From Plenodomus lindquistii (lineage: Eukaryota; Ascomycota; Dothideomycetes; Pleosporales; Leptosphaeriaceae): 64,000 nucleotides of DNA. Below are positions 44,468-56,985 of the stretch, one piece after another. Positions within the stretch are counted from its first letter, which is position 1, and each line of letters opens with the position of its first letter. The notes under the pieces were generated by a model. The model was not told where the DNA came from. It ran no database searches and saw nothing but the letters and a program-made list of their open reading frames with translations. Where the stretch lies: assembly GCA_025504975.1 (NCBI GenBank), contig JANUWI010000007.1, positions 310,001 through 374,000 on the forward strand, given 5' to 3'. Made by a program: the position numbers and the translations under genes.

Positions 44468-47149
44468 ATGCCGGCACGCAAACGCGCTGCCACCGAGATG
44501 GAGGCAGAGGCGCCCGCAGAGGAGCCGAGCACACTGCAAAGGCTACGGAACATGTGGCAATTCGCCAACCTGGCGCAATACATCAGCCTGTTCGGCGAGG
44601 CGGTCAAGATCGACCGCGACTTGGACATTGAGGTACGCTCGCTTTGCGCCTGGCCCCGCTGCACCTGCGCCGGACGTGTAATTGATGGGCAGTGGACTGA
44701 TGCGTGTCTAGGAGTTGGAGTCGGAGTGTCTCAAGCCGCAGCCGTCGGAGAGGCTGGCACAGATTGGCCTGGCACTGCTCAAGCATGTCTCGTCACACAA
44801 GGGCCTAACGTGCGTTGCATCCAATGGGCCATCACTGCTCCGGCAGACCTGCTAATAGACGCCTAGGCCAGACATCTTCGACGAGTACACGCGCCGTCAG
44901 TACGTCGCCAAAGCGCCCGCACGGAACCCCTTTGGCACCGACGACGAGCCAGCCAAGTTCAACGACTTCGATGTCTTCACCAAGATTCGCGTGCTACAAC
45001 AACTGTCTGTGTGGACATTGAACAACCCAAACACAATTCGGGAGAAGCTGGCGGCTACAGACAATGAGCAGGCATTATGGGTGAGTGCATTGACAGCGGG
45101 CGCCCTGCCTAGGCTAACAGTCCTTGCAGCGCATGGAACCCACTGGCTGGGATTCAGAAGAGCGATCGTTGTTCGTATTGGACGACAACAGAATGTACCG
45201 CCTCACAGACCCGCCCCCACCACCAGAGCCCACGAAACCAAAAGCAAAGGCAAAGTCCAGAAAGTCCAAGGGGTCACGGTCCAGCAAGCGGCAGAAATTA
45301 GCGTCACCCGAGCCCGAGGAGGTTGCAGAGGAAGCAGAGGCCACCACAAGCAAAAAGGCAGAAGAAATTGACGATGGTTTCGGTGGCAGGAAATGGGAAT
45401 GCATATGTGTCACACTGGAAGACTACCAAGAGTACATGGCCAGCATACGAAAGAGCCGCGATCCGAACGAGAAGATATTACTAAAGCGACTACAAGAGGA
45501 TGTGATTCCCGTCATGGAGGGTCTAGCAGAGGAGCAGGCGAAGAAACAGGCTCGTAAGATGCGAGAGCTGGAGAACATGCAGAAGCTCGCCATGGCGAAG
45601 CGCTCCTCTAGGATCTCGTCCCGACTTGAAAAGCAAAAGGAAATCGAGGAGGCTGAAGAGGCTGAGCGAAGAAGGATGGCCGAGCTCGCAGCAGCAAAGG
45701 CCGAGCAGGAGAAGCAAAGGAAACTTGAAGAGGCACACGACTCGAGAAGAATGACACGAGAACAGAGGCTGCGTGAGCGCGAAACAGCAAAGGTTCTTAA
45801 GGAGGAAGAGCTGCGCCGACTTCAAGAGAATGAGCAGAAATTGGCTTCCAACAACGCCAGACTGTCCGAACGCCATCTCAAGGCCATGATGAAGAAGCAC
45901 GAAAGTGATCTGAAGAGACTGAATGAGGAAGAAGACTGGTTCTTCGATTGCGAGAAGTGCGGTACCTATGGTTCAAATCTTGTAAGTCATTTCGACAACA
46001 GCGTCGTACCGGAGCTGACTGTTACAGAACGACAAGACCCCGCAAATATCATGTGAGAAGTGTACCGTCTGGCAGCACATGAAGTGCCATGGCATTACCG
46101 AAGAACAGGCCGAAGACCCAAAGTTTACGTTCATTTGCACCTCGTGCCGGAAGAAGGAACAAGAGGCCAATCAACCAAAACTGCCACCGCTCAAGTTCAG
46201 GCTCAGCTCAGCATCACCTGCCTCCCAAAACACACAGACAAATGGATCTGGGCCCTCCGGTCTGACACGAACCTTGGATTCGGTGCAAATACCAGCACCG
46301 CAAGCATACGCACCTCCTATGCACCCACAGCCTTGGGTAGATGGCCCCAGTCTATCTCCCCGCGGCCAAGCTCTAGGACCTCCTGGCATCCAGCGCTCAG
46401 AAGCCGCATATGGCTCACCCACAAAGGGCGCAAATGGAAGCTCTTCCCCCATCCGCTCCAGCTTCTCCAAACCCAGCAACTACCCGCCCTCGTCACCTCC
46501 ACCCTTCAACCTGCAAAACATCCCCAGCAGCCCAACGAAAAGCTCCCACCTCCCTGTTCCCCACCAGAACGGACACTCGACCAATAACACCACGACAAAC
46601 AATTCGAGTTTCAACAACAACCCCTTCACAACCTCGCACAACGCGACCCCGCAACTCCAAAGTTTCAGCCGCCCTGCCTCCGCCGCAGGCCCAGGGGGAA
46701 GCCCCATCAAGCACTCCCCCGCCAACTCTCCCCGTCCCTCCACCCACCTCCCAAGCACCTACAACTTCAACAGCCCCCACTCTTCCTTCCCACCCTCGAG
46801 CGCCCAACGCCCTTCCTTCTCCCCCACCAAACACTCTTCCCCCGCGCCCCTGCCACACCATCTATCCTCGCCCGCCCCCGCCCCGGCCCCAATGCGCATC
46901 GCGCCCTCGCCAAACAGCCAAATGCCCGCACAAATGCTACCAGATCCCATCCCTGCGCCGAGTAAACACGATGGCATGAGGCCCGTGAGTAGCCATGCCG
47001 TGGGCGAGACGAGAATCTTCCCACCGGTCGAGGGACTGTTGCCGAAGAGTAGTCCGCCGATTTTAGAACCGCCGGTTAAGAAGATGAGTCCGCAGCCTGA
47101 GAGGACGGTGCGGGCGGAGTTGGAAAATGGAAAGGGGGGATTAGTCTGA
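44468..47149 (+). CDS. PHD-finger chromatin protein with DDT-like N-terminal region
   Basis: Five exons (44468-44632, 44712-44809, 44867-45080, 45130-45981, 46028-47149) give 816 residues. Introns are 79, 57, 49 and 46 nt. The N-terminal about 160 residues (LRNMWQFANLAQYISLF, then IFDEYTRRQY) resemble the helical DDT/WHIM-type module of ISWI-associated proteins. Then come a Lys/Pro-rich stretch, a long coiled coil at about residues 250-430, and a PHD finger, CEKCGTYG...CEKCTVWQHMKCHG...CTSCRKK. Its C4HC3 ligands are split by the last intron. The tail of about 300 residues is Pro/Ser/Asn-rich and disordered. A nuclear histone-tail reader role is inferred from the PHD finger; no specific complex can be assigned. 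Confidence 0.85.
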
Positions 47150-48180
47150 GTGGGTGGGTGGTTATGAATTTTCGTGGAGAATTGATTGGGCAAGTTTTTT
47201 TTTTTTCCTTGATGCGGATGGATGGAGTGTGTTTGATGTGGATGAAGATGGGTGGGAGCCTTTGGAATGACTTTTTGATGGAAAGTCGTCGAATGTTGGA
47301 CCGGCGTTGAATGATGTGGATTTTGGTTTCTTTTTTCGGAAATCGCACAGAGTACTACGCACGCGCCGTTGTGCATCGCAGTTGCAGATCTCTTTTGTTC
47401 TCATCTGCATATCTTGGCTCGGTAGGTCAAACCAGGCGTTGGATGGTGGGCTTGGTGGGAGTGGCTAGGGACTCTTTCGTATGCATATCTGCGGGCAAGA
47501 TATTTGGTGGGGGGCAAGACGCATCAGCATTGTATTGTCTCCGACTTTGATTGCATCTTTCTTACATTTTTTTTCTGTAAACTTGTTCTTTTTTTTTTCT
47601 TTTTTTTTTTTGGTTTAGTTCCATCTTTTCTAGACACATGTGTTTGGTTTGGTGAGACTGTGGCCAGGTCTCTGGGTCTTTCTTGTATTATTTATATCTA
47701 TGGTTTGTTTTGGTACGTGGTATTCTTTCAAATTGAGACTTTGACTTGGGTCCGAAAAATAGACGTTACATTTACGTTTTTATTGCGGGGGGTTTTTTTG
47801 GGGGGGATCTGAATAGTAGGTTGAATAATGAGATGAGATGAAATGGGTAGTCGTGTATTAATGCTGTAGCTAAAGTTATGCTGGCTATGTACTGGGTGGG
47901 GTAATATCTTGTTCTTGTCTAGTGAGTACAGAAACCAGTCAGTCTCTTATGCTAGCTACACTGCGCTGTGTGCTATGCTATGCTATGCTATGCTATGCTA
48001 TGCTACAACACTCGACCTAACAACTGTATTCTCACTTCCCTATCACCTCCCATCTCCTTTTACCGTATCTATACCCTTCCATACATCCTATGTTCTACCT
48101 CACTCACTCAACCGTCCTTCAACAAACTACACATACACATATCCCTATTACCCAACAACCAACCAACAGAACAACAAAAA
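47150..48180. other. 3' region of the PHD gene and intergenic DNA
   Basis: T-rich runs at 47195-47208 and 47586-47612 fit a long 3' UTR. A TGCTA pentamer repeat follows. The last about 45 nt resemble the 5' flanks of the tRNA-like copies A-C. Confidence 0.55.
47971..48005. repeat. (TGCTA)7 pentanucleotide microsatellite
   Basis: Seven perfect 5-nt units lie about 175 nt upstream of tRNA-like copy D. Confidence 0.95.
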
Positions 48181-48332
48181 GAGCTCGTAGTCCAGCGGTA
48201 CAAGACGCTCACACCACGCACAACCTTCAGTTGATAGACAAGTAGGGTCGACCTATGCGTCGCCTTGCGCGTTTGTCGGCTGGGTGGGGGTGGACAGTGT
48301 GGGAGACGCGTGTTCGAGTCACGCCGAGCTCA
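48181..48332 (+). ncRNA. tRNA-like Pol III gene, copy D, with about 79-nt insert
   Basis: Plus strand: acceptor stem GAGCTCG pairs perfectly with CGAGCTC, followed by A. The D-arm-like A box is AGTCCAGCGGTACAAGAC. The anticodon stem CTCAC pairs with GTGGG (one G-U). The T arm is GCGTG-TTCGAGT-CACGC, fully paired and different in sequence from copies A-C. The loop start ACCACG again lacks U33. The insert is shorter and lacks the ACTTC/GAAGT hairpin. This copy is 15.6 kb from the cluster and on the opposite strand. Confidence 0.6.
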
Positions 48333-48338
48333 GGGATG

Positions 48339-48345
48339 TTTTTTT
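48339..48345 (+). terminator. T7 Pol III-type terminator of tRNA-like copy D
   Basis: Seven T begin six bases after the discriminator base of copy D. Confidence 0.65.
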
Positions 48346-48881
48346 GGAGGGGGCGAAGGGGCGTTGGCTGGTTCTTCTGTTTTCTTTTTGGGCGGTGGGT
48401 AGATGGATGGATGGGTGTTTATTGTATTGGGGAAGTGGGTCAATGAGTAGACGAAAAGGGGAGAAGAGAGAGCAAGGCCCAGGGGTTGCAAGTATTAGTA
48501 TTTCAATAGTAGATCAATACGTCCATGTACGTGTATGTGTGTTTAAAGTGATAGGTGTGTATGCTACTGCAAACTTGCATTGATTTATACATACATACGT
48601 CTGCAATAGTCTACAACAGCGCCTCAAATGCGAATAATGCGAATTCAAAATATACGATACCAACCAACCAACCAACCAACCAACCAACGCCTTGACCATG
48701 TATGCGCGCTTGAAATGCAGTCTCCAAAAATGCATCGACAAAAGTAAGCAACGCTGAGACATCATCGTACATCATGCAGTCTTTTTCAAATACAGTCAGT
48801 CAGTCCTCCACTCGCACCTGCCTACAGACGGGCTCTATCCATCTCTCAACGCCAGTCAGTCCAGAGACTCCCACGTCCAGC
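48346..48881. other. Intergenic, 3' side of the LIM gene
   Basis: It holds a CAAC tetramer repeat and the likely 3' UTR of the LIM gene. No gene is seen. Confidence 0.5.
48661..48688. repeat. (CAAC)7 tetranucleotide microsatellite
   Basis: Seven perfect 4-nt units lie in the probable 3' UTR of the LIM gene. Confidence 0.95.
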
Positions 48882-51800
48882 CTAAGCCTTCAACCGCATC
48901 TCCTCACACTTGACACAAACCGGGTCCTGCGACTCGCCGCGCAAAAAGTACCGTCCATCTTCAAAAGGGCCCTTGCATTCCTACAACAAGTTAGTAAAAC
49001 ATTCCCATCACGTCACCAGAGAACAAGGGGGGAACTTACCACACAGCAAAAACACCCCATATGCCACTCGGCTCCCAGCGCCTTGACCACGGTATCAATA
49101 ACCGGTTTCCGACAGCCCTTGCACTTTGTACTATAGCGATGCGTATGACAGTTTACACACCATGCGTACCCATCCTTTTCCACAAACGGCGTGCTGGAAT
49201 CAAAAGGATCGCCGCACTGGGCGCAGAAAAAGTGGCCGGCGTGCCATTCGGCGCCACACGCAACAATGACCTCACCCTCAATGGGCGTCTTGCAGCTCTT
49301 GCAGCGCGGGGAGAAGAGCTCGTGGAAGTCGAGATGGCAGTAGAAGCGGAGCGATTCGTCGGTTCCGTCCGAGTGCTCGAGGGCAGCCATGTCTTCTGGT
49401 GTGGGGTGCGTGGGGAGGAAGGGAATGTCGTGACCAGAGAGGCGGGCGCGCATGCGGTCGACGCGTTCGGCGTGCTTGTGAGACGGCTCGGGGTAGAAGG
49501 CTACGCACTCAAGGTGCTCGCCGCACTGGTAGCAGGTGAAACATTCGGGGTGGAAGCGAAGGCCTGCTGCTGAGACGGTGCGACCAGCGATTGGCAGGGC
49601 GCATTGGGTGCATAGAGCCCCGGTGCGGACGGTGGTAGGGGTCCAGTGAGTGCGAGGGGTGGCAGCACCGTTGAAGCTGTGAGACTTGGGGTTGTGGCGT
49701 CCGGGGATGGGAAGCGGACGTTTGGAAGCGGCCGGACCGAAGCCAGAGGAACCGTTGACATTGATGGTTGGTACAGCAGGGGCGACGGGCGTGACGGATA
49801 CTGAAGGAGCATTGATCTTCGGTACACGGTTTGACGTAGGAGCTTCACTGAAAGAAAACGTTGGGATTTCAGGTGTCACGGAAATTGAAGGCACATCAGC
49901 CTTCACGTTTCTCCGTGGCGCTGGTGTCTCACTGACAGAGATGGTCGGTATAGGGGGTGTAACGCCAGTTGATGGCACATTTGTAGTGGATCCGCGACGA
50001 GGTGGTCCACTGACAGAGATCGATGGCGTCCCAGATACGGATATTGTGGGAATGGATGGGCCAGGAGATGTCCGTGAACGTAGAGAGGATGACTGGTATG
50101 GGCTCAGAGCAGGAACCGAGGATCCAGTGGGCTGTGCGGGTGCAGTCTTCCTTAGAGGGTTCACGGTCGGAAGTGGCCGTGCTGGGGGGTCATCGTAAGG
50201 GCTCGGGGCAGGCTGCTCGAATCTCTTGAGTCTTGAAGACAGGCTGGAAGTACTGGGAGATGATCGAACGTGTGGAGTCGAATTTGAAACGGGAGCAGGT
50301 GACGGAGATCTGGTACGATCTTGTCTATCCTCGGGAACATTGATCGTAGTAGGTACGGCAGGCATGGTCGATGCTTTGGAGAGTTGCGGAGGAGTTGCTT
50401 GGCTTTCAGTTGCAGGAGTTGGTGTAGTAGCTGGCAGAATCGACTTCTCCTCTTTCAATTCTACAACATTCCAATTCTTCTGGAAAGACACAATTGGTCG
50501 ACCTGGGGCGTCGGAGACAACAGTAGGAGTGGGCAGCTTGGGGCTTCGATCTTTGAGCTTAAAGCCAGTGGCAGCACGAAGTTCTTCGCTTCGAATCTCT
50601 TTTCCATCCTTCATCTTGATCTCTGGTTCATTCTCGGCATCTGCTTTGACGTCTTCTGCTATTGGCTTCGGCGCTTGTTTGGCCTGACCAGAATTGAATG
50701 TGTACGCGGCGTTCCGCGACTGAGTGGGAGGATTCTTCTGGATTTCGTATCGGTCGAGCCGTTTGGTAGCGAGGATAGGATCAGTGTTCGATCTGGTCAT
50801 TGGGTTGCTCTTGACCGACTGGAAACGCATGAAGGGGTTGCGCCTCATGCCCAGCGGGAGCTTCTCCGGCTTGGGTGGCTCTGTCGCAACGGGTGTCGGC
50901 GCGGGCGCAACTGGGCTCTCTTCTTCGGGCTCTTCGTAGATCTGGTCGTTGGGGTTTTGAAAGAGACTTCCGCTGGTTGTTCGTCGAGGACCGCTGCTTC
51001 TTCGCCGTTGCTTTCCATCAGGCAGGTCTGAAATGGCCTTTGCCAAAGCCGTCGGCTCCTCTGCCTTGCTCTTCTTGTCGAAGTAGCCATCCGCGGTAGA
51101 TGTACTGGCAGCAGCATTGCCCTTTTCTGGCTTCTTCTCGCTGGCTGGCGCATTGCTCTGCAGACTGCTGCTCCTGCTACCCCCTCCTCCTCCAGCACTG
51201 CTCATCGAATGCCTCTTCCTCACTTTCGAGTTGGCTCGCTGGAGATCCTGCTCCTTGGGCTCTGCGCTCCGACTCCTCTGAGTACTGCCCTTTCTCGCCA
51301 GACCCGGATACGCGTACGGTGCGCCTGGGCCCGTGCCAAATGCATTTGGGTTGCAGTGCTTCCAGACCAGCTCGACGGCCTCGTCACGAGCGGCCTTGAA
51401 GAGTTTTTCTTCCCGCGCCAGATCAATTTCTTCCATGGCGACTCGCACTGCATGAGCCTCCTCCTGATCCTTCTGCCGCTGTTGGCTGACAGACTTTTGC
51501 AGGCTCGATGTTCGCGTGCGGTCGGTGGCGGATCGGAAGATGTCTCGACCGCGTGGTGGCTGCACGAGGGGCTTCCCAACGGGCTTTGCTACTTCCTCTA
51601 TCCTGCTTTTGGAAGTTGTGCGTACGTGCGGTCTCGTCTCGTGCGAGGAGGATGGGCGGGCCGCGGGGTCGGTCACGGGGTCGGTGAATGTACGTTGGAG
51701 CGGCGTCAAGGACGCCGAGTCGTCCACGCGGTTGTTGCTTCGGCTGGACCATGTGTTGAAGTGTGCGGGGGCCGGACGGGCTCCAGTTGGACGTGCTGGG

Positions 51801-51957
51801 CGGTTGGTGCGGAGGTCTTGAAGGTAGGTTTCTTTGACAGGGTTAACACGACAACACCACACAAACTGATTTGGGCGTCCTTACTCATCTGCTGCGGCGT
51901 ATAGTAAGCCCCTGGCCCCGGCGACGAAGCACCTTCCCTCTCCTCGGCCTTGTACAT
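48882..51957 (-). CDS. Three-LIM-domain protein, paxillin-like
   Basis: Three exons (51957-51885, 51831-49040, 48980-48882) with introns of 53 and 59 nt give 987 residues. The last splice completes the final LIM domain (CFCCVECKGPF, then CVKCEEMRLKA). Three C-terminal LIM modules start at about residue 770, with CTQCALPI, CKSCKTPI and CKGCRKPV. The first has an unusual insertion of about 45 residues in its second zinc loop. The preceding 750 residues are disordered, Ser/Pro-rich, with a short coiled coil (EEIDLAREEKLFKAARDEA) and a degenerate repeat built on PTISVS. LIM proteins of this layout act as cytoskeletal or polarity scaffolds (paxillin-like Pxl1 in yeasts). The role here is inferred. 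Confidence 0.88.
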
Positions 51958-53851
51958 GGTGGACGCAGGCACGACTGTTTACCGCCCTATCGATAACACT
52001 CCACGCAAATACACGCAACACGCGCAACGCCCGACGCGGCAATGAAGCTGCAATCCAAGTCTTCCGCTATAGAGAATATAAAATGCAATACGAGCGAGTG
52101 CAAAGGCGTTTGTACGACTGCGAGCTGCAAAGGAGCGGTGTTGCGGTGGTGGACAGCTTGCGTTTGGTGCATCGCTACTGGTTCGTTGCCCAGGGCGACT
52201 GCAGCTGTGACGTTCTGACCGCCTCCATCCCTGCCTGCATCTAGATTCCAGACCTCCAGGACGAACTCCACCTCGTCGGACCTCCGCATTCCACAACCAC
52301 CATCATCCTGGCTTCAACTTGTAATAGAACACATCATATAGGGCTTTGGACATCTACTTCTTCAACGTATGCGTCTTTCCTTACTCAATCTACAAAGTTA
52401 CATGTCGCATCCCCCCTGTAGTAAGAACTAGGAGTAAGGTCTGGAATCGCCGTCAGGAACTATGAAAATCACATGTCTTGATCATACAATTCACAAGAGT
52501 TCAAACGTCTCTCCAGTATCTTCAACCACCATTTCATTCATCTAATCACGTCTGATTAGTAATGGCTTTCACATGTAATCGAACACCCTATTGCTTAATA
52601 CGGTGGCTCCTATCCAAGGTCTTTGAAATAAGAAACCTACCATGCTAAACTGCGATATACCTAGATCGCTTGTAGTAGCATCTAAGCGTGTATCGTTGCA
52701 ATGCAGATATCAACTCCAGGCATGGTACTTCATACACCATCCTGCGCCGCCGACTACGAGCATACCCGACGATGCAAGTAGCTTCCGCTCGCGACCCGAG
52801 CCCCCCCCATACCGAGCGCTCATGATTCCGACAAGTCCCGTATTCCAAGCGACGGGGATCCATATATGCAGCGCTCCCAGCCCCCTTGAGAGAACCGGGC
52901 CCAAGAGTTTGTTGAGCCTCGGTGCTCATTGCGCCACGGTGCCACAACATCATTGGAGACGACGCAGTGTATGCACGATCCCACTTTTGCAAAATGTAAT
53001 GTGTCATTGAGTCTATGCCTTGGAGGTGATGAACGGAAGGAGTGATGATGTGGGAGGTTGAGTATGAACGTGATGGATAGATAGTTCACGTGTGTCAGCG
53101 TTGTATCCGCTCTGCAGTAGGTGAGGGGGCGAGTGAAAACAGTATGACTGACTGCTGCACCCTTCTTGTCGCGTGCATAAATGACGAAAGACTCTGAGCG
53201 CTTCCATGCATCTACGTTGAGTTGAGACTTTTGTACGTCCCCATGTCGTGCCTTGTGACCCACCACCACCACCCACGGGCAATACTGCATTCAAGTTGCT
53301 ACATCAGCTGCCCGCATGTATCAAGATAACGCAACGAGGACAGTGAGAATGTCTAACTCACGAGCGCATGGTCCTAATCCACGTCATGTCATCTCGTGTC
53401 GGTACTAAATTTCCCTCTTACCCCCAGGGAGGAATGTTGGCGAACTTGTATGCAGGGCCGACTGCATCTTGACTCCTGTGTGGACGTTGTGCAACATCTC
53501 ACGAGAAAATTGTGCCGGTGTGGTGTGTGTTTGACTCGATGGATTGCGAGTAGGTTAGGGACCAACGCGCACGAAAAAAGGGGACCGATTGTGGTTCATG
53601 GGGGGAATACAAGGGCAATCTGAGGGTGGATGGATTACGATCGGTGGGGTTTCGAGGTAAGACATCGGCAGTTGGGAAGTGGAGGGAGAAGGTGGGTGTG
53701 TCTTGGGTTCGTGGGTTGTAGAAGGGGGGGATACGAGTCGCTATCCTGCGGAATGCAATGTCTTATTCACAGCGTGTACGTCATACTTGGGCAGACCTGG
53801 GTACGGTTGCGCGTCTGTAAAGTGAGAAATGGTTCCTGGAGTCTGGATAAA

Positions 53852-53886
53852 GGATTCAGGACTCAGGACTCAGGGTTCAGGATTCA
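53852..53886. repeat. Five tandem GG(A/G)(C/T)TCA 7-mers
   Basis: Consecutive 7-nt units read GGATTCA, GGACTCA, GGACTCA, GGGTTCA and GGATTCA, followed by a truncated unit. Confidence 0.85.
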
Positions 53887-53937
53887 GGATCAGGAAGCTG
53901 TCGCGAGTCGATGCGTACGACATTGCTCTTTGAGTCT

Positions 53938-53983
53938 GGACTTTGAACTTTGGACTCTAGACTCTGGACTCTGGACCCTTTGG
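53938..53983. repeat. Degenerate GGACTCT/GGACTTT array
   Basis: Repeated GGACTYT-like units with slips (GGACTTT, GGACTCTA, GACTCT, GGACTCT, GGACCCTTT) lie 50 nt downstream of a related 7-mer array. Confidence 0.75.
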
Positions 53984-54772
53984 TCATGCTGCCTTACAAC
54001 CCATACATAGAAACTTTGCAACTACAGAAAAAATATGCATGTGCTCTTCAGATCGGCATGATTCAGACGACTCGGTACATGTCAAATCGGTCCGCAACCC
54101 CCCAGCCTTGCCTGTCCACAAGACACCCCACGCCCACACCCGCACGAAAGGAAAGTATAACGACATTTGCAATCAACGTAGCTGCCGTTTTCCACGGTAT
54201 GTTTCAGGTTTGTCATAATCCAGTTGCTCCTCTAGGAATTGCAAGAGAACACTTTATCAGAACCTGAATCAAAGTGTGGAGATCACAGCGATAACCCGGG
54301 AAGATGAGACGCCACCCGGCATATGACTCGCGCTAGTTCCCTCGTGGTTGAACGGCGGTGCGTGATACGCAAAATCCTTGCTTATCGGAGTGGTTGATCT
54401 CAGATACTGTGTGAAGCACCTCTTCTACAGTTTCATGCAAACGGGAAATGAAAGTCAATCACAGAGGATCCTCGTTGCCAGCGCGGCTGTAGCAGGAGCC
54501 TTGCGCCAGGCGCGGGGAGAGCGGGAGATCGCCCAACGACGTAACGACGTGTGTTGATCTGATGCGAATTAGTGATGTTGCTCCGAGAAGGACGGTGATC
54601 AATTAGCGGCTACGAAGAAGGTGTGAATGTGATGCTGTGATGTATTTGAATATGAAACCTTAAGCTCCGCTTGTGGCAACTCAAGCGACTGTGCCTGCAA
54701 CACCCTGCTTGTGATTGAATAACCCAGAAGCGATTTCAGGGGGCGTTACCAACAAAGTATACGATGCGGCCC

Positions 54773-56985
54773 TTATGTCTTCCTCAGCACCTTTTCATGT
54801 CGCGGATCCGTTAGCAGCGGATGCGTAGGGATGGCCTGCAGCTCTCTGCTAGAACCATACGATGCGATGCGATCCTGGTGTTCCCATCTCGAACCTGAGC
54901 TGCGGATTGACGCGTTGTCATCTTTTGTGCTCTGGTTACCATATCTGAGATGGTCTGCTAGCCAGACGCTAGCACGAACGAACCAAGGTCGCCTGCCGTG
55001 TGGCATAACTGTTACAAGACATTAGCTTCGGTGCTATTGCACATTCATGGAACTGCCTAGCGGCCGCAACTTACTCGAACAGTATTCGCGGTAATCTTCG
55101 TCATCGGGAACAATGCGTCCACCGGATACAATCTTAGTGATGTAGACCATGCCGTTGAGGGCGGTGTAGACCATGAGGCCTGCGATAAGACCGTAGGCGG
55201 CGCTGTAAGCGAATGGAATAAACATCACAGTGACAAAGGCTGGGATAGCATCGCCGATGTATCGCCAATTTACGGAGACAATCTGTCGCATCATGAGGCA
55301 GCCGACCTGAGCAATTCGTTAGAAATGGTGTTATGCATATCGATGGAGGACTTACGATGACTAGGGTGCAGCCCGTTGCCCAAGGTGGAATCGCAGCAAA
55401 GATAGGAGCGAAGAACATAGAGATGAGGAAGCAGATACCGCAAGTAATTGCAGTCAGCCCTGTCTTTCCACCCTCCGCGATACCAGCTCCGGATTCGATG
55501 AACGCCGTGACGGGCGAGGTACCAAGGAGTGCACCGATGGAGATACACGATGCATCCGTGCAATAGGCCAGAGTTGATCGAGGGAAGTCTCCAGTCTCTC
55601 GATCCACAACTCCACAGAAGCGAGCCATGCTGTACAAGGTAGCAGTGCAATCAATAATGTCGACGTAAAGAAACGTGAAGAGAGCGATAGCGAATTGGCG
55701 AGGTTCTTCGGTTACATTCCAGTCCAGTGTGTTCAGCGTTTGTCGTATAGGTCGAAAGTCGACTACTCTCTTGAAGAATTCCCATCGATGGTCGCCCAGC
55801 GCAGTACTTGGAAAATACGTGAGAGGTGTGTCTCGCCTATGACTAATTAGATGTGTTGGGCTGTACGAGCGAGCTTACATAGACTCACGGCCATGAGATA
55901 ACGGAAACGAGTAATATCGCAACGATCATGGCGCTCTTGACTTTATACCTGTGGGAGTGACACATGTCAGTGATAGGTTCACATACGACACCAGGACAGT
56001 GAATCTCACATCATGAGATAAGCTGTGAGAACACCACCGCACATGACTCCAAGCCACATCTTGTACTGTTGTCAGCAAGTTTATGTCCCAACTTCTCGTT
56101 TGACTTACAGTGGGTGAAGTCATTTTGTGACTCTGACATTCGCCAAAGGAATCCTTGTACTGATTTGGGCATCCCGCTATCGTGAGAGGAGTTTTTGCCG
56201 CACCGCTGATGGCACCTATGCCTGAAGAACTACTTAGACCAATTTCCGCAAGGTACAGACCAATACCACAAGCTGCTGCGACCTTTAGGGAGACTGGAAT
56301 GATCTTGACGAGCCATTGTCGCATGCCTATTAAGGATAAAAATACGAATATCAGTCCTTCAAGAAACACAGCAGTGAGAGCGAGGTTGTAGGAGATGGCG
56401 CCTTCGCCATGGAAACCAACGACGTGATAGGCAAAGTAGGCGTTGAGACCCATACCAGGTGCCAAGCACACGGGCATATTCGTCAAAACCCCGAAGAGGC
56501 AGGATGACAAGCCCGCCATGGCTGCTGTGGCAGTGATCAAGTCTCGATGGAGGTCTGACGCATGGTTAGTTGATGCTCATATCATTTGGGTTCATGTGCG
56601 TACCTAGAACGCAAAGGTCGTATTTTTGGTTACCGTTGAGACAAAATTGATCCACCGGATCATCGCATACACAATTACCACCAGTATCGGAAAGTATGGT
56701 TGCCTTCCCATGTTAGCAATAGGCATCAGTCTAGATTGGGATCTCTTACGTTCACAGCAATGATGTATGCCATGGTACAGAACGTTGTCAGACCAGCTCG
56801 CACCTCCGACGTGAACTTCGTATGTTTGATCTCTTTCTCCTACAGAAAATCTTAGCATGGATCAGATGAGTCTCCACGGCGACGTGACTGACATGTCTAG
56901 ACCCCTCCAGGCGGAAGAAGTGGCCGAAAATTGACCTTGCGACGAACACATTGAACGACTCCGTCCACCGACTTATAGCACCCAT
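54773..56985 (-). CDS. azgA: Purine (hypoxanthine-adenine-guanine) permease, AzgA family
   Basis: Nine exons (56985-56893, 56839-56750, 56703-56604, 56554-56109, 56059-56010, 55948-55889, 55836-55356, 55306-55075, 55008-54773) have introns of 46-66 nt and all joints in frame, giving 595 residues. The family signatures appear in order: VRAGLTTFCTMAYIIAVN, then APGMGLNAYFAYHVVG in helix 3, DTPLTYFP in the middle, LYVDIIDCTATLYSMA, and GTSPVTAFIESGAGIAEGGK of the substrate-binding helix. The C-tail is hydrophilic. AzgA-type transporters are proton symporters for adenine, guanine and hypoxanthine in the plasma membrane. Length fits the family (about 580). Substrate range is inferred from the family. 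Confidence 0.92.

Larger units (their letters stand above)
51958..54772. other. 2.8-kb gene-free interval with 7-mer minisatellites
   Basis: The left part (51958-52300) is the leader and promoter of the LIM gene. The rest has only unsupported short frames. Two degenerate 7-mer arrays lie at 53852-53886 and 53938-53983. No RNA gene or decayed protein is recognised. Confidence 0.5.
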
